From Roseitalea sp. (lineage in GTDB: Bacteria; Pseudomonadota; Alphaproteobacteria; Rhizobiales; Rhizobiaceae), in NCBI GenBank assembly GCA_017642895.1, contig JAEPON010000003.1, positions 343,772 through 407,771 on the forward strand: a DNA stretch of 64,000 nucleotides, written 5' to 3'. Under the pieces are notes generated by a model. The model made no database searches, was not told where the DNA came from, and saw only the letters and a program-made list of their open reading frames with translations. Below, one piece after another: positions 47,540 through 56,060 of the stretch. Made by a program: the position numbers and the translations under genes. Position 1 is the first letter of the stretch; each line of letters starts with the position of its first letter.

Positions 47540-48649
47540 ATGAGCGACATCAACTCGAACGATATGACAGCCGAGATCATTCGGCTGAATGACGAGCTGG
47601 CGCAGTTGCAGGAGGGGCGACGCGCCGATGCTCTCGAAGCGCAAAGGGTATCCCAGCGCTTGCGCCAGTTCGAAGCCATGCTGGACCTTGTCCCGGTTGG
47701 CGTTGTCCTCGCCGACAGCGATGGCCAGATCATTTTGGGCAACAGCCGCGTCGAGGAGATGGTGCGACATCCCGTGCTGCATTCAGAGGATGTGGATTCC
47801 TACGGCGAATGGATTTCGTTCCATGCCGATGGCCGGCGGGTCGAGAGCCACGAATACCCGCTGTCGCGCGTGATCCGCGATGGTGAAGACGAATCGTCGA
47901 TCGATGTCCACTACCAGCGCGGCGACGGCAGCCGCTTCTGGATGCGCGTTGTCGGTCGCCCGGTAACCGACGAAGACGGCAACCGGACCGGCGCTGCGGT
48001 CGCCTTGATCGATATCGAAGAAGAGCGCCGGCTCGCAAATCAACAAAAGGTCCTGATCGGTGAGTTAAATCACCGAGTGAAGAACGCCTTCACCGTGGTC
48101 AAGTCGATTGTCAGCCAGTCCCTGCGCAAGGGAAACGTACCGCTCGGTCTGCGCCAGACGATCGACGAGCGTCTGGACGCTTACTCGCAAGCGCATGCGA
48201 AGCTGGTCAGCTCGACCTGGGATCACGCGCTCGTCGGTACGTTGGCAAGGGATGTCGTTGCGCCGATCGCAGGCGACCGCGCGCGGATCGAGGGTCCCGT
48301 CGTCGACCTGCCAAGCCGCCAGGCGCTCGCCTTGTCGATGGCGTTCTACGAGCTGGCGACCAACGCGCTTAAGCATGGCTCGCTGTCAATCCCGGAGGGC
48401 AGAGTTGACCTGATTTGGGCGATCGACGCGGACGGCGATAACAAACGTTTGACCGTCAACTGGGTGGAAAAATACGGCCCGCCTGCAACCGAACCGGGAG
48501 AAAAGGGGTTTGGTTCTTTCATCATCGATCGCGCGCTGGCCATGGAAACCGGCGGCCAAGTCGAGGCCGACTATGGAACGGAGGGTTTCCGCTGGCAATT
48601 GGCCATGGCGCTGCAAAACGAGTCCGAGAATTTGAAGGGACAGACATGA
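47540..48649 (+). CDS. HWE-family sensor histidine kinase with PAS domain
   Basis: 369 residues from the ATG at 47540 after AGGAAAA. A short coiled coil, a PAS domain (residues ~45-165, LDLVPVGVVLADSDGQIILGN, ending DIEEERRLANQQ), then the kinase core: phospho-acceptor His in ELNHRVKNAFTVVKSIVSQS, N-box FYELATNALKHGSLS and the W-x-E of VNWVEKYGP that defines HWE kinases. No membrane segment, so it senses a cytoplasmic signal. Its stop overlaps the response-regulator start (ATGA), making them a pair. Confidence 0.94.
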   Translation: MSDINSNDMTAEIIRLNDELAQLQEGRRADALEAQRVSQRLRQFEAMLDLVPVGVVLADSDGQIILGNSRVEEMVRHPVLHSEDVDSYGEWISFHADGRRVESHEYPLSRVIRDGEDESSIDVHYQRGDGSRFWMRVVGRPVTDEDGNRTGAAVALIDIEEERRLANQQKVLIGELNHRVKNAFTVVKSIVSQSLRKGNVPLGLRQTIDERLDAYSQAHAKLVSSTWDHALVGTLARDVVAPIAGDRARIEGPVVDLPSRQALALSMAFYELATNALKHGSLSIPEGRVDLIWAIDADGDNKRLTVNWVEKYGPPATEPGEKGFGSFIIDRALAMETGGQVEADYGTEGFRWQLAMALQNESENLKGQT

Positions 48650-49038
48650 CCGATCAACCGCAACGTATCTTCATCGTCGAGGACGAAGTGATCATCGCGT
48701 TCGAGATGACCGACACGCTGGAGGATATGGGCTTTGAAGTGATCGGGCCGAGCGTGCATCTGGAGGACGCCAAGGACAAGGCGAAAGACGAAGACATCGA
48801 TGTCGCGTTCATCGACGTCAATCTCGGAGCTGGCAAGACGTCCGCGCCGGTGGCGCAGATTCTGAAGGATCGCGGCATCCCCTTCGTCTTCATTACCGCC
48901 TATGACCGTGCCGAAATCGACTTCGTGTCAGTGGACGACCGGATCGCCAAGAAGCCGGTCTCGCGCGACATGTTGCTGCGCCTGCTTCGCGATGTCTGGC
49001 CGCCACGAAAAAACCAGGCCTCCGGTGCTTCCAACTGA
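48646..49038 (+). CDS. Single-domain response regulator
   Basis: 130 residues, receiver domain only: acidic pocket in FIVEDEV, phospho-acceptor Asp in VAFIDVNLG, conserved Thr in VFITAYD and Lys in IAKKPVS. No output domain, so it likely acts in a phosphorelay or by protein binding. Overlaps the HWE kinase gene by four bases and is surely its partner. Confidence 0.95.
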   Translation: MTDQPQRIFIVEDEVIIAFEMTDTLEDMGFEVIGPSVHLEDAKDKAKDEDIDVAFIDVNLGAGKTSAPVAQILKDRGIPFVFITAYDRAEIDFVSVDDRIAKKPVSRDMLLRLLRDVWPPRKNQASGASN

Positions 49039-49358
49039 TGGCCGTGGCCGGCCGAGACACGCAATCACGCACGCCGATCTCGATGTCACGACAACCGACC
49101 GGTTAACTGCGTTTTGGCATTGGCCCTGAACGCAACCCGCCTCTTACCCCTGGCCGCCTCGTCGAGGTGCCGGCTCGGCGGGGCAGTTCATGCAACCCAA
49201 ATCACGGTCTCCGAGTTGATGTGTCACGTACCAGGGAAACCGACGGGGCATGCAGAGCCACGATCACCATCTGCGACCAACCAATCCCAAGCGGTCCGAA
49301 AGCCACCGAAGCGGCTTCATCATGCGGTCGCCTCGGCGTTCGAACGGGGAAGTTCCGC
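49039..49358. other. Intergenic, no gene seen
   Basis: A frame open toward the PAP2 gene gives no recognisable protein and no ribosome site. No repeat or clear promoter identified. Confidence 0.6.
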
Positions 49359-50123
49359 ATGACTGAGCAGCGGGCGAACGGGCGAAACCGTGGTTGGCAG
49401 CGCATTGACCGCCCGGCCGGGGTGGGCTGGATCATCACCGCGACGCTGACCGGTTACGCGGCCTTCATCATTGTCGCTTTCGCGGTGAACGCCGGCTGGC
49501 TGGCCGACATCGATCGCAGACTGGTCCTGTCGCTTCGCGAGGGGTCGGACGTGGCCGATCCGATCGGTCCGCCCTGGTTCGAGGATACCGCCTCTGAGAT
49601 CACCGCCCTTGGCGGCTACCCGACCATCATCCTGATCGCCGGTCTGGTCGTTGGCGCGCTCGTGTTGTTGCGCCGCTCCGGAGCCGCGCTCTTTCTCGTC
49701 GCGTCGCTGATCGGCGGCACCATGCTGTCCAGCGGTTTGAAACAGCTCTTCTCGCGGCCGAGGCCCGACATTGTCGATCATCTCGACAGGACATTCACGC
49801 TCAGCTTTCCCAGCGGGCATGCGACAATGTCGATGCTGTATCTTCTGACCCTCGCCGCCATAGCGTCGCGGTTCGTGCCGAGCCGCGCATTTCGCGTCTA
49901 CGCCATCATGGCGGCGGTGATCGTGTCGATCCTGATCGGCACCAGCCGGGTCTATCTCGGCGTGCATTGGCCAAGCGACGTCATCGCGGGATGGGCGCTC
50001 GGCATCGGCTGGGCCGGAACCACCTGGCTGGTGGCGCATGCGATCACGCAACGCTTGCGATCGGGTACACCGCTCGGCCAATCGACGCCGCGCGGCTCGC
50101 AGGCAAGGGAAGACGCGTCATGA
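49359..50123 (+). CDS. PAP2-family membrane phosphatase
   Basis: 254 residues from the ATG at 49359. Six membrane helices and the three phosphatase motifs: KQLFSRPRP (K-x6-RP), PSGHA and SRVYLGVHWPSDV (SR-x5-H-x3-D). Such enzymes dephosphorylate undecaprenyl pyrophosphate, phosphatidate or related lipids on the outer face of the inner membrane. Overlaps DUF1206 by four bases; upstream spacer shows no clear promoter. Confidence 0.92.
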   Translation: MTEQRANGRNRGWQRIDRPAGVGWIITATLTGYAAFIIVAFAVNAGWLADIDRRLVLSLREGSDVADPIGPPWFEDTASEITALGGYPTIILIAGLVVGALVLLRRSGAALFLVASLIGGTMLSSGLKQLFSRPRPDIVDHLDRTFTLSFPSGHATMSMLYLLTLAAIASRFVPSRAFRVYAIMAAVIVSILIGTSRVYLGVHWPSDVIAGWALGIGWAGTTWLVAHAITQRLRSGTPLGQSTPRGSQAREDAS

Positions 50124-50932
50124 CGCCGTCGAAGCGCTGGGTAAAGCCGCTGGCGCGAGCCGGCTATGGCGCGCGCGGCCTGATCTACACGATCATCGCC
50201 GTCCTGACCGTGACCGCGGCCTTCACGGCGGGATCGGGCGCAGGGACCAAGGGCGCCCTGACCACGCTTCTTGGTCAGCCTTTTGGCCGCGTGCTCCTAT
50301 GGCTGCTGGTCATCGGTCTGGCGGGCTATGTCCTGTGGCGCCTGATCCAGTCACTTCTCGATACGGACGATCACGGCCTGGGACCCAAGGGGCTTGCGGT
50401 GCGCGGCGGTCTGCTGGCCAGCGCCTTCACCTACACCACGCTGGCCGTCTTCGCGCTGGCGCTGCTGGGCGTGTTTTCGGGCGGCGGCGGAGACGGCGGC
50501 AATCCCGTCGTCGAGGCGATGATCGGTTTTTTCGGTACCCAGGTGGTGACCATCGCCCTTGTCCTCATCTTTGCCGGCATCGCGCTTGCCCACTGGTGGA
50601 AGGCGATCACCCGGAGATATGAGGACCACATGGAGGCGGATGAAGACGCCATGAATCTGATCCATCCGATCTCCATCATCGGGCTCACGGCCAGGGGCCT
50701 GGTGTTCGCCATCATCAGCATGCTGCTTGTGTTTCGTCTCCTTTCCGTCGATCCGACACAGAGCGGATCGACCGGGGACACGCAACCGGGGCTCGAGGAG
50801 GTTCTGCAGTTCGTACAGAGCCTGCCTTTCGGCAGCGTGCTTCTTGCCGTGATGGGCGTGGGGTTGGGGACATTCGCGCTCTATTCATTCGCCCAAGCAC
50901 GGTGGCGTCGGATCAACATCGAAGACGCGTGA
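50120..50932 (+). CDS. DUF1206 membrane protein
   Basis: 270 residues with six membrane helices as three DUF1206 repeats, each opening with an Arg-Gly motif: ARAGYGARGLIYTIIAV, GLAVRGGLLASAFTYTTLAV and GLTARGLVFAIISMLL. Function unknown. Translationally coupled to the PAP2 phosphatase, suggesting a joint membrane role. Confidence 0.9.
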   Translation: MTPSKRWVKPLARAGYGARGLIYTIIAVLTVTAAFTAGSGAGTKGALTTLLGQPFGRVLLWLLVIGLAGYVLWRLIQSLLDTDDHGLGPKGLAVRGGLLASAFTYTTLAVFALALLGVFSGGGGDGGNPVVEAMIGFFGTQVVTIALVLIFAGIALAHWWKAITRRYEDHMEADEDAMNLIHPISIIGLTARGLVFAIISMLLVFRLLSVDPTQSGSTGDTQPGLEEVLQFVQSLPFGSVLLAVMGVGLGTFALYSFAQARWRRINIEDA

Positions 50933-50969
50933 GCCCCGCATTGCGGCAGGTTCGGCCATTTTCGTGCGA

Positions 50970-51752
50970 CTACCTGACCCGATCGACCGAAACCTCGTGC
51001 TCAACCAGATCGATGGGCCCGAACGCGGTCAGAAAGGCGACTTCCGCCGCGTCCATGCCGACGCCAATCCTGGCAATGGTATCCGCCGATGTCATTCCTG
51101 TCGCATCGACGAGATGCCAGGCGCCGTCCAGGAAAACTTCAGCGACCGCGTGAAAATCCTGCGGCGTCACATCGGGCGCATAGACGCTCGCAAAGCGCGC
51201 CGGAATCGACGATGCGCGCGCCAGGGCGATCATTACATGGGCACAATCGCGGCAGACCCCTCTTCGCTGAACGAATGTATCGAGCGCCGTCGTTTGCGCA
51301 TTGCTTGAGCCTGGGACGTAGCTGAACGCGCCGTTGATCCAGTCCCGTATCGCCGCGATGCGTTCGCCGCCGTCAAGGCTGCCGAACTCGGCGGCAACGA
51401 ACGCTTGAAAGTGATCGGACGGGCAGAAGCGTGACGGCATCAGATACCGGACCGTATCGCCCGGCAGCAGGTGTGGCGGCACCTGCGAAAGAGCGGCGAT
51501 TTCCGGCACCGGACGGTCGGCATCGACACGGCAATGGTAGTCGCAGTGAAATTGTCCTTCGCCGGCGCGCATCCAGATCCGGGAGCCCAAACCCGCCTCC
51601 GCCGCAACCCGCGCAAAATGGATCGTTTGCGACGTTTGCAAGTCGCTTGAAGCAGTCCTCTGGTCGGTCAGATCAGCAACCTCGATCTGAAGCAGCATGT
51701 CGGTGACGCTAGGGAGCGTATAGGTCAGACGCGCGTTCACATCGAGCAGCAT
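50970..51752 (-). CDS. Transglutaminase-like cysteine protease/amidase
   Basis: 260 residues. N-terminal beta domain, then the transglutaminase core with triad Cys in RRGVCRDCAHVMIALAR, His in DFHAVAEVF and Asp in WHLVDATGM. No signal peptide. Bacterial members are usually peptidases or amide hydrolases rather than cross-linking enzymes. Convergent with DUF1206; its upstream spacer shares the promoter region of the kinase-like gene. Confidence 0.92.
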   Translation of the reverse strand: MLLDVNARLTYTLPSVTDMLLQIEVADLTDQRTASSDLQTSQTIHFARVAAEAGLGSRIWMRAGEGQFHCDYHCRVDADRPVPEIAALSQVPPHLLPGDTVRYLMPSRFCPSDHFQAFVAAEFGSLDGGERIAAIRDWINGAFSYVPGSSNAQTTALDTFVQRRGVCRDCAHVMIALARASSIPARFASVYAPDVTPQDFHAVAEVFLDGAWHLVDATGMTSADTIARIGVGMDAAEVAFLTAFGPIDLVEHEVSVDRVR

Positions 51753-51870
51753 GGAATTTTCTCTTTTTGTGGCGATGCCAATGTGAGGTTAACTGTCCGC
51801 GTGGCGATCCGTTCATCGGCGTGACGACAAAACGTCGATCTCCGCCGCCGACACGGACTTCCATCGCCTT

Positions 51871-51896
51871 GGAACCAACATCCGACGGTTACCGTT
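51871..51896 (+). promoter_or_regulatory. EcfG-type (general stress) promoter
   Basis: GGAAC (51871-51875), 17-base spacer, CGTT (51893-51896), matching the alphaproteobacterial general-stress sigma consensus GGAAC-N16/17-CGTT. It lies 31 bases before the TTG start at 51928, giving a short leader. Confidence 0.75.
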
Positions 51897-51927
51897 TCCG
51901 TGATGCACAGGAACGAGGATCGGACCC

Positions 51928-52887
51928 TTGGCTTCCGACGACAACGGCGTCGCCATCATCATCAACAGCAAGGCCGGCGCCAATCTCGCCGGCGGGGACC
52001 GCCAGCTTGAGGTCCGGCTGCGCGAGGCGCTTCAACTTCTTGGTGCCGTCCGTGACGTAAAATGGGTCGATGGCAAATCCCTGGCGCGCGCCGTGACGGC
52101 AGCGGTCGAACGCGACGATGTCGACATCCTCGTCATGGCGGGCGGCGACGGCAGCGTGTCCTATGCCGGCAATGAATGCGCCCGGACGCGCAAAACCCTG
52201 CTGCCCTTGCCGTTTGGCACATACAATCTGGTCTGCCGGTCGCTGGCGCTTCCCGTCGATCCAAATGTCGCCATTTCCCAGATCCCAGCCATGATACCGA
52301 CACGGATCGACATGGGAACAGCGAACGGCCATGGTTTCCTGCACCATGTGTCCGCCGGGCTGCACCCGCGCTTCATCGAGGCGCGCAACGCGCTGCCCTA
52401 CCGGTCCCGGTGGGGCAAGATGCGTTCTGCATTCGGCGCGATGCGGCAGGTTCTGAAGACCATAGCGCGCTGGCCCGTCCGCCTTGACATCGACGGGCAT
52501 ACGAAAACCCACTGGATCGCCGGCTTGGCGATCACGGTCAACAAGGTCGCCGAGACGCCCGGCATGACGGCGGTCGTGGACGATCCCGCCGGTGGCGCGC
52601 TTGCCGTCTATCTGGCCGATGTGCGCGACAGCTGGGGCGCGCTCCTGCTTCTGGCGCGTTACATCACCGGCGGCCGGCGGCCGGGGCCGTTCCTGGACGT
52701 CAAATCCGCCTCGAATGTCATCGTCGGCAAGCGCCGATCCTCGCTGACCGTTTCGATCGACGGCGAAACACGCCGGCTGGAACTGCCGCTCACGATCAAA
52801 TTGCGACGGCGTGCACTAAAGGTTCTGGCGCCGGAGCGGATGACGACGTCAACCACGGAAATCAATCAACCGCGATCGGCCGCATAA
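51928..52887 (+). CDS. Diacylglycerol kinase-catalytic-domain (lipid kinase-like) protein
   Basis: 319 residues from a TTG with GAGGA eight bases upstream; no ATG in frame fits better. Nucleotide-binding motif MAGGDGSVSYAGNE (GGDGS where most members have GGDGT), LPFGTYNLVCRSLALP and a C-terminal beta-sandwich ending in a basic tail. Kinases of this fold phosphorylate diacylglycerol, sphingosine or related lipids. Directly downstream of an EcfG-type promoter, so probably induced in the general stress response. Confidence 0.88.
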   Translation: MASDDNGVAIIINSKAGANLAGGDRQLEVRLREALQLLGAVRDVKWVDGKSLARAVTAAVERDDVDILVMAGGDGSVSYAGNECARTRKTLLPLPFGTYNLVCRSLALPVDPNVAISQIPAMIPTRIDMGTANGHGFLHHVSAGLHPRFIEARNALPYRSRWGKMRSAFGAMRQVLKTIARWPVRLDIDGHTKTHWIAGLAITVNKVAETPGMTAVVDDPAGGALAVYLADVRDSWGALLLLARYITGGRRPGPFLDVKSASNVIVGKRRSSLTVSIDGETRRLELPLTIKLRRRALKVLAPERMTTSTTEINQPRSAA

Positions 52888-53018
52888 TCACCGGCTCCAA
52901 TGCCGATGAGCCGTATCGGTCCCGGGTTCGTTGGCCATCAGGCAGCGCTTCAGAACCGCAAGCGGCCCACGGCCCTTTCACCAACTGCTAACCATAACAG
53001 AGCCAATTTGAGCTAAAT

Positions 53019-53037
53019 CGTTCCTATGCGCGGAACG
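53019..53037. promoter_or_regulatory. Inverted repeat upstream of response regulator
   Basis: CGTTCC-TATGCGC-GGAACG, a perfect 6-bp palindrome 66 bases before the ATG. It contains GGAAC on both strands, but no CGTT lies at the right distance in either direction, so it is more likely an operator than an EcfG promoter. Confidence 0.4.
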
Positions 53038-53102
53038 GTCTTGGCTGCGCCGGCTTACCCTTGCATCACAAGAACGACTGCCGAACCGATCGAGGAACCG
53101 CC

Positions 53103-53453
53103 ATGTCTTCAGACAACACCAGTGTTTTGATCGTCGAAGACGAACCCATCCTCGCGGTGGGGATGGAAGACGATCTGCGTGATCTCGGATACGATGTGGC
53201 AGGCATTGCGCGGTCGGTGGATGAAGCCCGGAATCTGGTGGCCGATCAGCCGGTCGATTTCGCAATACTCGACTACAATCTTGGTGATGAAACGAGCGCG
53301 CCCCTGGCGGCAGCACTGGCGGCCTCCGGCAAACCATTTGTTTACCTGACGGGACGCCCTGACGCCGTTCGGGCTGATCCGCTGGCGCCCGATGCGCCGA
53401 TCTACACAAAGCCGACAAACGTGGCACAGATCACGCACGCACATCTTGGTTGA
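53103..53453 (+). CDS. Single-domain response regulator (second)
   Basis: 116 residues from the ATG at 53103 after GAGGAA. Receiver domain only: LIVEDEPILAV, phospho-acceptor Asp in FAILDYNLGD, Thr in VYLTGR, Lys in IYTKPT. C-terminus is slightly short. No kinase adjacent; the HWE kinase 4.5 kb upstream or a remote one could phosphorylate it. Resembles the single-domain regulators that feed into the alphaproteobacterial general stress phosphorelay, which is inference from context. Confidence 0.93.
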   Translation: MSSDNTSVLIVEDEPILAVGMEDDLRDLGYDVAGIARSVDEARNLVADQPVDFAILDYNLGDETSAPLAAALAASGKPFVYLTGRPDAVRADPLAPDAPIYTKPTNVAQITHAHLG

Positions 53454-53616
53454 CCGCGAACATCAGTGACCAATCCCGCAAGCCAGTCGGGTTGGTCGCC
53501 ACAATACACGGCTGGTTGACGCACGCCGGAACGGCGCGGGCACTCCAGTTCATTCTGCACTCGCCACGTCAGTGCAATGGTTCCAACGACCTTGTTTCGA
53601 ACTGACAAAAACAGCC

Positions 53617-54819
53617 TTAGCCTGAAACGCCGATGGACGACTTTCCCGATGCGATGCAGGGGCCTTGCCCTGCGTTTTTCGGGTCGGCCAGGCAGACACG
53701 ATTGCGGCCATTTTGCTTGGCCTGGTAAAGCGCCTGATCGGCTTGGAGAAGCGCCGTTCGCAGTCCGCCGGCGCCGATCGGCGCGACGCCGAAGCTTGCA
53801 GTCACCGTGTGCTCCACGGGCAATTGGTCGGCCAGCTCATACTCAATAGCCACACGAAGCGATTGGGCCAGCGCGACCGCTGTCGATGCTTCGCTGCGCC
53901 ACAGCGCGACAGCGAATTCTTCGCCGCCAAGCCGTCCAGCCAGATGCGGTGCGGGGACGTTGCGGTCCAGAAGCGTGCCGACCGCGGTAATCACGCGGTC
54001 GCCGACCTCATGCCCGAAACGGTCGTTGATCGATTTGAAGCGGTCGATGTCGAGCATGATAATGGCGGCCGGCGGGGTTGTGATCCGTTCGACCGTTTCC
54101 ACAAAGCCGCGCCGATTGAGCAATCCGGTCATGCTGTCGGTCAGCGAGGCGTTGCGGTAAGCGGTGACAAGTTCACTCATCACATGGAAAAAGATCGCTG
54201 CCGCCAGTCCGAACACGGCGGTCAGGTAGATCGTGCTGACGACAAGACCGTAGGTTTCCAGTTGTTCCGCCGGGCTCAAGCTTGCATCCATCCGCACGAG
54301 CACGGCCACGAGCGGACGCGCCATGATGGCAAGTCCGGTGAGCGCGACAAGCGCGGCGATGAAGTGGTGTTTGAAGGTGGCATGCGGAACGCGCAGCAAC
54401 TGGATAACCAGGTAAGTCGCGACGATGGCATGCCAGGCGCTGACCGTGACGAGCCGCGCCGTGCTCATCTCGGTGTGGCCGCTGAACGCAATCGTCAGCC
54501 CCGCGCCAGCAACAAAAACCGTCCATAGAAAGGACGCGCTGACACGGATGGAAAATGCGCTGACGAATCCGTAGGCCAAGCCGATCAAACCAAGGCTCTG
54601 GCCGATCTCCACCAGAGCGATGAAGACCTTCGTGTGGGGGGTGACCATGCTGAGCAGATAGCTCAAACCGCTTGCGATCAGAGCGAGCGCGCCCGCAAGA
54701 TACCACAGAACGTACCGCGCCTTGCGATCGAGCGCATAGCCGCCCAAAAACAGGCCGACAAAGATCAGCCCGAATACAATCCCAAACAGGGTGGCGATAC
54801 TGGTATCATTGAAATCCAC
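53617..54819 (-). CDS. Membrane diguanylate cyclase (GGDEF)
   Basis: 400 residues. About seven N-terminal membrane helices (residues ~10-215) then a GGDEF domain (LTDSMTGLLNRRGF, IIMLDIDRFKSINDRFGHEVGD, active-site GRLGGEEF). The active site is intact (GGEEF), so it should make cyclic-di-GMP. The RxxD inhibitory site five residues before it is absent (PAPH instead), so product inhibition is not expected by the usual route. Monocistronic. Confidence 0.94.
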   Translation of the reverse strand: MDFNDTSIATLFGIVFGLIFVGLFLGGYALDRKARYVLWYLAGALALIASGLSYLLSMVTPHTKVFIALVEIGQSLGLIGLAYGFVSAFSIRVSASFLWTVFVAGAGLTIAFSGHTEMSTARLVTVSAWHAIVATYLVIQLLRVPHATFKHHFIAALVALTGLAIMARPLVAVLVRMDASLSPAEQLETYGLVVSTIYLTAVFGLAAAIFFHVMSELVTAYRNASLTDSMTGLLNRRGFVETVERITTPPAAIIMLDIDRFKSINDRFGHEVGDRVITAVGTLLDRNVPAPHLAGRLGGEEFAVALWRSEASTAVALAQSLRVAIEYELADQLPVEHTVTASFGVAPIGAGGLRTALLQADQALYQAKQNGRNRVCLADPKNAGQGPCIASGKSSIGVSG

Positions 54820-55278
54820 GGCCTGCTCCCGCGTGTGGGGCGCATGTTATACGCGTTTGGCTTAAAGGCTCGTGAAGCCAGAATGTACAACCGACAGGTC
54901 GGCGTTTGGGAGATGCTTTACCAACCCAATGGTGATGGAACTCGTCGGGGCGTGCCCTTGGCCTTCTCGGACCGGTTGATTGGGCGATCGGCAGAGCTGA
55001 TAACCCAAGCGCATTGGTAGCGTTGTCGAAGTGGCATTCCCATCGCTTTCCATTCGCAGACAAGCTGGTCAGGTTGGGCGCCTCCCTACTGCGCTTGTGC
55101 CGGCACGGCGGTCACAAGGACGAAAAGCACGGCGGCCGACACCAAGGTTCGAATGATCTGATGCGATGTCATGGGTGTCGGCTGTTGATGGTTGAGCGGT
55201 TTGCCGGAGCGGCGCTTTCTGACAGTCTGCTGAAGTGCCCGGATAAGCGCTTGCTTGTGTTCCCGGTTCGGCGGAAGG
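54820..55278. other. 459-bp stretch without a convincing gene
   Basis: On the minus strand at 55086-55169 a peptide MTSHQIIRTLVSAAVLFVLV ends in a signal-peptidase-like VPAQAQ and then stops at once, as if a secreted-protein gene lost its body. No ribosome site precedes it. Nothing else supported. Confidence 0.5.
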
Positions 55279-55437
55279 TCAAACCGCGCCGACAATCACC
55301 AGAACAAGCACGATGACGAGCACGAGCCCCAGACCGCCCGAAGGCCCATAGCCCCAATTGCGGCTGTAACCCCAGCGCGGCAAGGCGCCGATGAGAAGCA
55401 GGATCAAGATGATCAGAAGAAGCGTGCCGAGTGTCAT
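55279..55437 (-). CDS. DUF3309 small membrane protein
   Basis: 52 residues. MTLGTLLLIILILLLIGALP, then WGYGPSGGLG and a second hydrophobic stretch: the DUF3309 hallmark. Two-pass hairpin membrane protein, often strongly expressed in the stress regulons of rhizobia, function unknown. Starts four bases after the previous gene's stop, in the unit driven by the EcfG-type promoter at 55658. Confidence 0.92.
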   Translation of the reverse strand: MTLGTLLLIILILLLIGALPRWGYSRNWGYGPSGGLGLVLVIVLVLVIVGAV

Positions 55438-55441
55438 CAGG

Positions 55442-55624
55442 TCACTCCGCCGTCGGAAGTTGAAGTTCGATCTCAACGGAGCGCTCCGAACCCGGCAGCC
55501 ATCCGTTGAAGTAGGCAAACGCGCCAATCCCGAGGACGACGACCAGTGCGCCGGCGATGAACCAGCCTGCTCCGCCTCCGCCTGCGGTGTGAACAACGGT
55601 TGTGTCGTGTTCCTTGTTGGCCAT
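55442..55624 (-). CDS. Small single-span membrane protein, 60 residues
   Basis: Polar, Gly-rich start (HTAGGGGAGW), one membrane helix (FIAGALVVVLGIGAFAYF) and a short acidic tail (ERSVEIELQLPTAE). First gene after an EcfG-type promoter whose -10 lies 34 bases upstream; followed directly by DUF3309. No family name known to me; role in envelope stress inferred from promoter and partner. Confidence 0.8.
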   Translation of the reverse strand: MANKEHDTTVVHTAGGGGAGWFIAGALVVVLGIGAFAYFNGWLPGSERSVEIELQLPTAE

Positions 55625-55657
55625 GATGTTCTCTCTGCTGTTGAAATACAGGGGCTC

Positions 55658-55682
55658 AACGGCCTGCGGGCCGGAAGGTTCC
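55658..55682 (-). promoter_or_regulatory. EcfG-type (general stress) promoter
   Basis: On the minus strand GGAAC (55682-55678), 16-base spacer, CGTT (55661-55658), matching GGAAC-N16/17-CGTT. Drives the 60-residue membrane protein and DUF3309. Confidence 0.78.
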
Positions 55683-56060
55683 GGCCTTTACGGGAAACAG
55701 TGGTACGAACTGGTGAGCGCGGACACAGGTTCGGTTGAGACATTCGAATGGGTCAGAGCCTGACGGGAGCAAAGGCCCGTCTTGACATACACGTAATTCG
55801 CCGCCGATCAGAGCGCTCGAGTATCGTCCCTGCTGGCTGAAGTAGCATCGGTGCCTTGAGGGTGAGGCCGAGTTCGTCGATTTCCAGACCATCGAAAACC
55901 AGATGAGCTTCGCTGGCGACACCTAAGCAAGCGTTTTGGTGACGCGACCCGGGCGGTCGCAGAACAGGGAGTTCGCCGCGTCTCTTTTGCCGCCATGAGA
56001 AGTCGAGCTTGAGTGACGGTTTGGAGCCCAAACTGGTCTGGTTCCGCAGTGCCGAGAAGA
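55683..56060. other. Intergenic, no supported gene
   Basis: A minus-strand frame is open from 56064 to 55753 for 103 codons (contains RHQNACLGVASEAHLVFDGL) but begins with TTG inside the TfoX gene and has no ribosome site; it may be a fragment of a lost gene. No repeats seen. Confidence 0.5.
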
